Shown: positions 1 to 4,664 of the stretch, piece by piece
Numbering within the stretch: the first letter of the stretch is position 1
Layout: every line of letters begins with the position of its first letter
NCBI GenBank assembly: GCA_902475285.1
Contig: CABRZA010000134.1
Span: 1 to 6,614, forward strand
Origin: an uncultured Porphyromonadaceae bacterium
Lineage (GTDB): Bacteria > Bacteroidota > Bacteroidia > Bacteroidales > Muribaculaceae
Reading direction: 5' to 3'
DNA length: 6,614 nucleotides
Program-made: the position numbers and the translations under genes
The notes under the pieces: generated by a model
The model's input: only the letters and a program-made list of their open reading frames with translations
What the model was told of the DNA's origin: nothing
The model's database searches: none

Positions 1-35
1 GTCGAAAGAAAATCAAAAAAAATTGCATCGGAAGT

Positions 36-67
36 ATTGTCAATTCAAAAAAAATGCCTAACTTTGC
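36..67 (+). promoter_or_regulatory. Bacteroidota-type promoter for tRNA-His
   Basis: An ATTG at 36-39 acts as a near-consensus -33 box, followed after 19 nt by TAACTTTGC at 59-67, which matches the Bacteroidota -7 consensus TAnnTTTG. The tRNA gene begins 15 nt after the -7 box, so transcription would start only a few bases before the mature tRNA. The 16 bases at 55-70 recur exactly at 314-329 in the rplS promoter. Confidence 0.75.
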
Positions 68-81
68 AGCGCAAATCAGAT

Positions 82-159
82 GGTGCCAATAGTTCAGCTG
101 GTTAGAATGTCGGATTGTGGTTCCGAAGGTCGTGGGTTCGAGTCCCACTCGGCACCCCA
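82..159 (+). tRNA. tRNA-His (GTG anticodon)
   Basis: The sequence folds as a complete cloverleaf. The D stem is GTTC/GAAT, the anticodon stem is TCGGA/TCCGA enclosing loop TTGTGGT, and the T stem is GTGGG/CCCAC around TTCGAGT. The anticodon GTG reads His codons CAC and CAU. The extra 5' G typical of tRNA-His (G-1, base 82) is encoded and faces C73 (base 156). CCA is encoded at 157-159. The acceptor stem (83-89 with 149-155) pairs except for an A-C mismatch at the sixth pair (88 with 150). Annotation tools may trim this to 83-156. Its promoter lies immediately upstream and a terminator hairpin starts 3 nt after CCA, so it is probably a single-gene transcript. Confidence 0.97.
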
Positions 160-161
160 GC

Positions 162-199
162 AGCGCCGGTAAGCATTAGCTTGCCGGCGTTAATTTTAT
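162..199 (+). terminator. intrinsic terminator after tRNA-His
   Basis: A stem of 11 pairs (164-174 with 179-189, one of them G-U) encloses a 4-nt ATTA loop. G-U and A-U pairs can extend the base. The stem is followed by a T-rich run (TTAATTTTAT) rather than a pure T tract. It lies directly downstream of the encoded CCA, so it should end the tRNA-His transcript. Confidence 0.8.
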
Positions 200-293
200 A
201 GGCATAAGGACATAGACAAAAAAAGCCCTAAGAAACTAAGCCGCATAAAATACATAAGATACACCATAAAAAGCGCAATATTTCGGAGCAAAA

Positions 294-326
294 TTTGGCA
301 AGGATAAAATTTTTGCCTAACTTTGC
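294..326 (+). promoter_or_regulatory. Bacteroidota-type promoter for rplS
   Basis: A perfect TTTG -33 box at 294-297 is followed after 20 nt by TAACTTTGC at 318-326, a full match to TAnnTTTG. Transcription would start near 331-334, giving a leader of about 70 nt before the rplS ATG. The 16 bases at 314-329 are identical to 55-70 in the tRNA-His promoter. The AT-rich stretch between the tRNA-His terminator (ending near 199) and this promoter shows no gene or other clear structure. Confidence 0.82.
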
Positions 327-332
327 AGCCGG

Positions 333-404
333 TTTCGTAATCTCTGGCAGGACACGCAGCCTGCGTATATTGCGATTAATGTTAACATTTTAAATTACCG
401 CAAA
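333..404 (+). promoter_or_regulatory. structured 5' leader of rplS
   Basis: The predicted untranslated leader holds competing stems. GCAGG (347-351) can pair with CCTGC (360-364), or ACGCA (354-358) with TGCGT (362-366); these overlap and exclude each other. A second domain has TTGCG (370-374) pairing with CGCAA (399-403), ending one base before the ATG and enclosing a perfect 12-nt palindrome at 378-389. Ribosomal protein operons are often autoregulated through leader RNA, and L19 leaders are known in some phyla. Whether this one belongs to a described family is not established here. Regulation is inferred from foldability alone. Confidence 0.35.
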
Positions 405-761
405 ATGGATCTTATCAAGATTGCCGAAGAGGCCTTTGCCACCGGCAAGCAGCACGAAGAGTTCTTCCCCGGCGACACCATCACAGTGGCTTACCGCATC
501 AAGGAAGGCAACAAGGAGCGTATTCAGCAGTACCGCGGCGTAGTGATACGCATTTCGGGTGAAGGCGTCAAGAAGCGTTTCACCGTCCGCAAGATGTCCG
601 ACAACATCGGCGTTGAGCGTATCTTCCCCCTCGAATCGCCCTTTATCGACTCCATCACCGTGAACAAGCACGGTAAGGTTCGTCGTGCCAAACTTTACTA
701 CCTGCGCAATCTCACCGGCAAGAAAGCCCGTATCAAAGAGCGCCGCGTAGTGAAAAAGTAA
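405..761 (+). CDS. rplS: 50S ribosomal protein L19
   Basis: This encodes 118 residues, matching the usual L19 length of about 115-120. L19 is a structural protein of the large subunit at the 30S-50S interface. Recognisable L19 signatures include FFPGDTITVAYRIKEGNKERIQ (residues about 20-41), the YRGVVIRISG strand (43-52), FTVRKMSDNIGVERIFPLESPFI (59-81) and the basic end RRAKLYYLRNLTGKKARIKERR. The ATG at 405 fits the conserved MDLI start and follows an A-rich ACCGCAAA leader with no Shine-Dalgarno, as expected in Bacteroidota. It has its own promoter and a terminator behind it, so it appears to be transcribed alone. Nothing in the protein is unusual. Confidence 0.98.
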   Translation: MDLIKIAEEAFATGKQHEEFFPGDTITVAYRIKEGNKERIQQYRGVVIRISGEGVKKRFTVRKMSDNIGVERIFPLESPFIDSITVNKHGKVRRAKLYYLRNLTGKKARIKERRVVKK

Positions 762-766
762 ATCTT

Positions 767-810
767 CGGGCACCACACCCGTTGCCCGTGACTTTCTCTT
801 CGGAGAAAGT
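767..810 (+). other. two tandem hairpins in the rplS 3' region
   Basis: CGGGCA (767-772) pairs with TGCCCG (783-788) around a 10-nt loop. Only two bases later, ACTTTCTC (791-798) pairs perfectly with GAGAAAGT (803-810) around a TTCG tetraloop, an unusually stable RNA hairpin. Neither is followed by a T tract, so they are not terminators on their own. They sit between the rplS stop and the terminator at 820-865 and would form the 3' untranslated part of the rplS mRNA. A role in mRNA stability is inference. Confidence 0.55.
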
Positions 811-819
811 GCTTCCCAT

Positions 820-865
820 ACTTGTACGGACGCTCCGCTATCGGGCGCCCGTACAAGTGTTTTTT
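820..865 (+). terminator. intrinsic terminator after rplS
   Basis: ACTTGTACGG (820-829) pairs perfectly over 10 bp with CCGTACAAGT (849-858). After an A-C mismatch the stem can continue inside (831-835 with 843-847). GTTTTTT follows at 859-865. This is a strong Rho-independent terminator only 9 nt before the dacB ATG. dacB therefore needs read-through or a promoter I could not identify. Confidence 0.88.
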
Positions 866-874
866 ACCTTAACG

Positions 875-2281
875 ATGAAGATTAAGCACCTTATACCAAT
901 CCTTGCGCTGGCCCTCGCCCCATGCACCTCGGCACATGCCGAGGGAGCACTGGGCATCGATGGCGAAGAAGCGACTTCGGTAGGTCTGTATATCAAGAAT
1001 ATAGAGACCGGCGAAGTGCTCGTGGACCACAACTCTAAGCTCGCCCTCACACCGGCGTCGGTGATGAAAGCCGTCACCACAGCCTCGGCGCTGAGCCTCT
1101 GCGGAGCCGACACCTCCTTCACCACCACCGTAGTGCTCCAGGGCACGCGCGAAGGCTCAGTGCTGCACGGCAACCTCGTGGTGCGCGCCGCCGCCGACCC
1201 CACGCTCGAAAGCGAGAATTTCAAGGGGAGCCGCGGCTTTGCCGACGCCATAGCCTCGCGTCTCGCCGACGAAGGCATCACCGCCATCGAGGGTGCCATC
1301 GTGGTCGAGGAGACCCTATCGGGCGCCGGGCCCATACCGCAGTGGGAAATAGAAGACGTGGCGTGGCCCTACGGCGCCGCCCTGCACGGCTTCAACTGGC
1401 GCGACAACATGGTGACCCTCTTCCCCGCCACCGGCCGCACCGAGCCCGAGGCTCCGGGCCTCGAAGTGTGCCTCGAAAGAGCAAAGAGCAACGACATACT
1501 CCGAGGCGCTTTCTCCGACCGCCTTTTAGTATGGACGCGCGACCCCAACGACACCAAGTGGAGCATCAACGTGTCGGTGTCCGACCCTGCGGCCGTCTTC
1601 GTGGCCGAACTCACACGCAAGCTCCGCGCAAAGGACATCAAGGTCGGCGACAGCCCCGTGGCCGCCTCAGGCGACACCACCCTGCTCTACCGCCACAGCT
1701 CGGCGCCCTTCGGCGACATTATGCGCAGCCTCATGGTGCGCTCCGACAATCTCTTCGCCGAAGGCATACTCCGCGCCATAGCTCCAGGAGCGTCGCGCGG
1801 CGCGGCCATAGCCCGCGAAAAGAGCGTGTGGAAAAGCCGCGGCATCGACACAAAATACACCATCATCAACGACGGCAGCGGACTGACGCGCGCCAACCGC
1901 CTGTCGCCCCGCTTCTTGGGCGACGTGCTCGAATGGATGGCGAAGTCGGAGTGGGCCGACGACTACACCGCCTTCTTCCCCCGCGCCGGGCGCGACGGCA
2001 CCTTGCGCGGCTTCCTCGCCGACAGCCCACTGAAAGGACGCATAGCTCTGAAAACCGGCAGCGTAAGCTCCGTGCAGTGCTACGCCGGCTACCGCCTCGA
2101 CGCCGACGGGAAGCCCACCCATGTGGTGGTGATGATGGTCAACGGCTTCTTCTGCCCCCGCAAGGAAGTGCGCAAGGCATGCGAGGCCCTCTTGGAGAAA
2201 ACATTCCCCATGCCGGCCGTGAAGAAGTCGCCCGCACGAAAGAAAACATCAGGCAAGCGCCGCACCCAGCGCCGCCGCTGA
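875..2281 (+). CDS. dacB: D-alanyl-D-alanine carboxypeptidase/endopeptidase (PBP4, peptidase S13)
   Basis: This encodes 468 residues of a class C low-molecular-weight penicillin-binding protein, which in this family trims pentapeptide stems and cleaves D-Ala-mDAP crosslinks of peptidoglycan in the periplasm. All three serine-acyltransferase motifs are present: SVMK (62-65, nucleophile Ser62, Lys65), SDN (290-292) and KTG (393-395). The S13 signature NDGSGLTRANRLSP lies at 332-345. About 220 residues separate the first two motifs, the insertion typical of S13. Residues 1-22 form a signal peptide (MKIK, hydrophobic stretch, then AHA before EG). The reading frame is open back to a TTG at 782, but that would put 31 residues ahead of the signal peptide and run through the terminator hairpin, so ATG 875 is the start. 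The last 20 or so residues are strongly basic (KKSPARKKTSGKRRTQRRR), beyond the catalytic fold. It is followed after 13 bases by the next gene. Confidence 0.93.
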   Translation: MKIKHLIPILALALAPCTSAHAEGALGIDGEEATSVGLYIKNIETGEVLVDHNSKLALTPASVMKAVTTASALSLCGADTSFTTTVVLQGTREGSVLHGNLVVRAAADPTLESENFKGSRGFADAIASRLADEGITAIEGAIVVEETLSGAGPIPQWEIEDVAWPYGAALHGFNWRDNMVTLFPATGRTEPEAPGLEVCLERAKSNDILRGAFSDRLLVWTRDPNDTKWSINVSVSDPAAVFVAELTRKLRAKDIKVGDSPVAASGDTTLLYRHSSAPFGDIMRSLMVRSDNLFAEGILRAIAPGASRGAAIAREKSVWKSRGIDTKYTIINDGSGLTRANRLSPRFLGDVLEWMAKSEWADDYTAFFPRAGRDGTLRGFLADSPLKGRIALKTGSVSSVQCYAGYRLDADGKPTHVVVMMVNGFFCPRKEVRKACEALLEKTFPMPAVKKSPARKKTSGKRRTQRRR

Positions 2282-2294
2282 CACACAATACATT

Positions 2295-2924
2295 ATGACC
2301 GATATTGACAATCTCCTCAACCAAAGCGTGGAAATCGAGAGCCTCCTGCGCCTGCTCCGCGACCGCGACAGCCTCGAGGCCCGCGCCCTGCTCGGCCCAA
2401 AAGTCGATGCCTACCTCGGTGCCGTGAAGGCATATCTGGCCGCTCCCATAAGCCACGACGCACCGAAGGCCGAAGCCGCCGAAACCCAGGGCCGCGAGGT
2501 GCTTGCGCAGGCACATGCCGTCGAGGTCAAGACCCAGGAAGCCGTCGAACCCGAAGACCGCACCGAGGCCGACCTCGCCGAAGCCGCTGTGGCACGCGAG
2601 GAAACGACATCCGCCTCCGCCGCTCCGACTGCCGCAGAAATTCTCGCCGAAGCCCCCAAGGCTCGCCCCCTGGCCGAGAGCCGTCCGCGCGACCATGCCG
2701 CCCGCAACCTCGCCAAGGCATTCACCCTCAACGAACGCTTCCGCTTCATCCGCGAGGTGTTCGGCGGCGACGCCGTCGACTTCGAGAACACCCTCCATGT
2801 GCTCGAAGATTTCGACAACCCCGACGAGGTGGCCGACTATATCTACAACGAGATGATGCTCGACCCTGCGGACCGCGCCGTGGCCGACTTCGTGACACTC
2901 GTACAGAACCATATCCGCAACTGA
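2295..2924 (+). CDS. conserved hypothetical protein with Ala/Glu-rich linker, upstream of rsmI
   Basis: This encodes 209 residues of unknown function. No signal peptide or membrane segment is visible, so it is probably cytoplasmic. Residues 1-50 are predicted helical (DNLLNQSVEIESLLRLLRDR onward). Residues about 52-135 are a low-complexity Ala/Glu/Pro/Lys linker, likely disordered. Residues 137-209 form a compact acidic helical C-terminal region containing LNERFRFIREVFGGD (144-158) and HVLEDFDNPDEVADYIY (168-184). I recall similar 'LNDRFRFRRELFG' regions in uncharacterised Bacteroidota proteins, but cannot name a family. ATG 2295 lies 13 nt after the dacB stop. The TGA at 2922-2924 shares its A with the rsmI start (TGATG), which implies translational coupling. 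The gene is real on the basis of its tight packing and the protein's composition; function should not be guessed beyond a possible link to rsmI. Confidence 0.85.
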   Translation: MTDIDNLLNQSVEIESLLRLLRDRDSLEARALLGPKVDAYLGAVKAYLAAPISHDAPKAEAAETQGREVLAQAHAVEVKTQEAVEPEDRTEADLAEAAVAREETTSASAAPTAAEILAEAPKARPLAESRPRDHAARNLAKAFTLNERFRFIREVFGGDAVDFENTLHVLEDFDNPDEVADYIYNEMMLDPADRAVADFVTLVQNHIRN

Positions 2925-3667
2925 TGGCCGGCAAGCTCTACATAGTGCCCACGCCCGTGGGCAACCTCGACGACATGGCGCCGCGCGCCGTGGAGGTGCT
3001 GCGCAAGGCGTCGCTCATTCTGGCCGAGGACACCCGCACGTCGGCGGTGCTCATGCGCCGCTTCGACATCGACACACCCATGGCGAGCCACCACAAGTAC
3101 AACGAGCACGCCGACCTCAGCCCCGTGCTCGACCGCATAGCCGCCGGCGACGACATAGCCCTCGTGTCGGACGCCGGCACCCCCGGCATCTCCGACCCCG
3201 GCTTCATGCTCTCGCGCGAGTGCCGCCGCCGCGGCCTCGACGTGGAGACCCTTCCCGGGCCCACGGCCTTCGTGCCCGCCCTCGTCAACTCCGGGCTGCC
3301 CTGCGACCGCTTCTACTTCGAGGGCTTCCTCCCGCCCAAGAAAGGCCGCGCCACAAGGCTCGAATTCCTCGCCGCGCTGCCTTGCACGTCCATCGTCTAC
3401 GAGTCGCCCCTGCGCCTGGCACGCACGCTCGCCGACCTTGCCGCAGCCTGCGGCACCGACCGCGACGCAGCCGTGTGCCGCGAGATTTCAAAACTCCACG
3501 ACACCACCCACCGCGACACCCTCGGCGCCCTGGCCGAATATTTTGCCGTGAACCAAGCGCGCGGAGAGATTGTTATAGTGATAGGCGCACCCTCGCGGGC
3601 CGATGCCTCCGAACGACGCCACAAAAACAAATACCGCAACAACAACAACGAGAGCTCCGAGGAGTGA
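2924..3667 (+). CDS. rsmI: 16S rRNA (cytidine(1402)-2'-O)-methyltransferase RsmI
   Basis: This encodes 247 residues of a SAM-dependent tetrapyrrole-methylase-fold enzyme. In characterised bacteria RsmI 2'-O-methylates C1402 of 16S rRNA in the P-site region, tuning decoding fidelity. Diagnostic motifs are LYIVPTPVGNLDDM (5-18), LAEDTRTS (33-40), LVSDAGTPGISDPG (80-93), LPGPTA (110-115), FEGFLPPKKGR (132-142), YESPLRL (159-165) and REISKLHD (186-193). E. coli RsmI is about 286 residues; this one lacks the extra C-terminal domain and ends in a polar tail with an NNNNESSEE run (239-247) encoded by AAC/CAA-like repeats. The start overlaps the preceding stop by one base. A 41-bp AT-rich gap with no terminator separates it from the lipoprotein gene. 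Confidence 0.96.
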   Translation: MAGKLYIVPTPVGNLDDMAPRAVEVLRKASLILAEDTRTSAVLMRRFDIDTPMASHHKYNEHADLSPVLDRIAAGDDIALVSDAGTPGISDPGFMLSRECRRRGLDVETLPGPTAFVPALVNSGLPCDRFYFEGFLPPKKGRATRLEFLAALPCTSIVYESPLRLARTLADLAAACGTDRDAAVCREISKLHDTTHRDTLGALAEYFAVNQARGEIVIVIGAPSRADASERRHKNKYRNNNNESSEE

Positions 3668-3708
3668 TCGCCCGAAAAAACACGAATCATCACTAACTAC
3701 TCCTTATT

Positions 3709-4581
3709 ATGAAAAAAATTCTCACCTTATGCTTGGTAGCCGGCATGTTGCTTTCAAGCTGCGCAAACAAAGAAAAAGAGGAACAGCTCCGTCAGGCCCA
3801 GGCCATGGCCGAAGCTTCGCGTGAAGAACTTGCAAGCGCCGTCAGCGACCGCGACGAGCTCCTCAACCTCGTAAATGAAATTTCGAGCAGCATGGAGCAA
3901 ATCAAGCAGCTCGAAAACATCCTCACCGTGCAGGGCGGCAGCGAAGCCCCAAGTGCCGGGCAGAAGGCACAGATACGCGCCGACATAGCCGCCATACAGG
4001 AGACTCTCGCACAGCGCCGCCATCAGCTCGAGGACCTCGAGAAGAAGCTCCGCAACTCCAACCTCTCCAACTCCAACCTTCAAAAGACCGTAACCTCGCT
4101 GCGCCAGCAGATCGACTCGCAGAGCGCCGAGATAAACACCCTGCGGGCAAGCCTCGACGAGGCAAAGACCACCATCGAGAACCTCGACACCAAGGTCGAC
4201 TCGCTCAACACCACCGTGACCGAAGTGACAGCCCAGCGCGACTCCACCGAAAACCGCAACGTCGAACTCGCCAACGAGCTCAACACCTGCTACTACGCCA
4301 TCGGCAACAAGAGCGAGCTTAAAGAAAACAAAATCATAGAAACCGGCTTCCTCCGCAAGACCAAGCTCATGGAGGGCGACTTCGACCGCGCATTCTTCAC
4401 CAAGGCCGACAAGCGCACCCTCACGGCCATCGACCTCAACTCCAACAAGGCAGAGGTGCTCACCAACCAGCCCGAGGAATCGTATAAAATCGTCGACGCC
4501 AACGGCCACAAGGTGCTCCAAATTACCAATCCAGCCCTCTTCTGGAGCCTGAGCAACTACCTGGTGGTGAAAATCGACTGA
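3709..4581 (+). CDS. coiled-coil lipoprotein, Cbp1-like (putative collagen-binding adhesin family)
   Basis: This encodes 290 residues. The N-terminus is a lipoprotein signal: MKK, a hydrophobic run, then lipobox LSSC with Cys18 as the lipidated residue, so the mature protein should be anchored in a membrane. Residues about 22-75 and 86-193 are Glu/Gln/Leu-rich heptad-like sequence typical of a long coiled coil, broken by a Gly/Pro-containing loop (76-84). The C-terminal region (about 194-290) is globular, with CYYAIGNKSELKENKIIETGF at 194-214 and FWSLSNYLVVKI at the end. From memory this architecture resembles the Bacteroidales family named after Bacteroides fragilis Cbp1, a collagen-binding glycoprotein; that assignment needs a profile search, and ligand binding here is untested. 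DSL (164-166) and DST (178-180) fit the Bacteroidetes O-glycosylation motif D-[S/T]-[AILVMT]. No consensus promoter is visible in the 41-bp gap after rsmI, so it may be co-transcribed. A strong terminator follows. Confidence 0.85.
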   Translation: MKKILTLCLVAGMLLSSCANKEKEEQLRQAQAMAEASREELASAVSDRDELLNLVNEISSSMEQIKQLENILTVQGGSEAPSAGQKAQIRADIAAIQETLAQRRHQLEDLEKKLRNSNLSNSNLQKTVTSLRQQIDSQSAEINTLRASLDEAKTTIENLDTKVDSLNTTVTEVTAQRDSTENRNVELANELNTCYYAIGNKSELKENKIIETGFLRKTKLMEGDFDRAFFTKADKRTLTAIDLNSNKAEVLTNQPEESYKIVDANGHKVLQITNPALFWSLSNYLVVKID

Positions 4582-4605
4582 TTTAGCACCGCACCATAAC
4601 AAAAA

Positions 4606-4650
4606 CAAAGGCCGCGCCCCTCGCCGAGGCGCAGCCTTTGATTTTTTTTT
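4606..4650. terminator. bidirectional intrinsic terminator between convergent genes
   Basis: CAAAGGC (4606-4612) pairs with GCCTTTG (4634-4640). A C-A mismatch follows, then GCGCC (4614-4618) pairs with GGCGC (4628-4632) around a 9-nt loop. On the + strand the stem is followed by A and nine T (4641-4650), an excellent terminator for the lipoprotein transcript. On the - strand it is followed by TTTTTG, because bases 4601-4605 are AAAAA, so it can also end the leftward reductase transcript that stops at 4665. Confidence 0.9.
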
Positions 4651-4664
4651 GCAATAAACTGTGG

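Noticed and set aside
390..776. 128-residue open frame opposite rplS
   Set aside because: It is the antisense shadow of a certain L19 gene, with no independent evidence.
782..874. Upstream TTG start extending the PBP4 frame by 31 residues
   Set aside because: The extension is translated from the terminator stem and would place 31 residues before a clear signal peptide that begins exactly at ATG 875.
1342..2298. 318-residue open frame overlapping dacB in another + frame
   Set aside because: It is Arg/Pro/His-rich with no domain, as expected of an out-of-frame reading of GC-rich coding sequence.
3668..3708. Possible promoter between rsmI and the lipoprotein gene
   Set aside because: No TAnnTTTG with a TTTG about 20 nt upstream was found in the gap. 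The TATTTTGCC near 3539 lacks one T of the -7 box and has no good -33 partner.
3754..4608. 284-residue open frame opposite the lipoprotein gene
   Set aside because: Its Leu/Val/Gly-rich composition mirrors the Glu/Gln/Asn codons of the real coiled-coil gene. It shows no motif, and its start lies within the terminator region.
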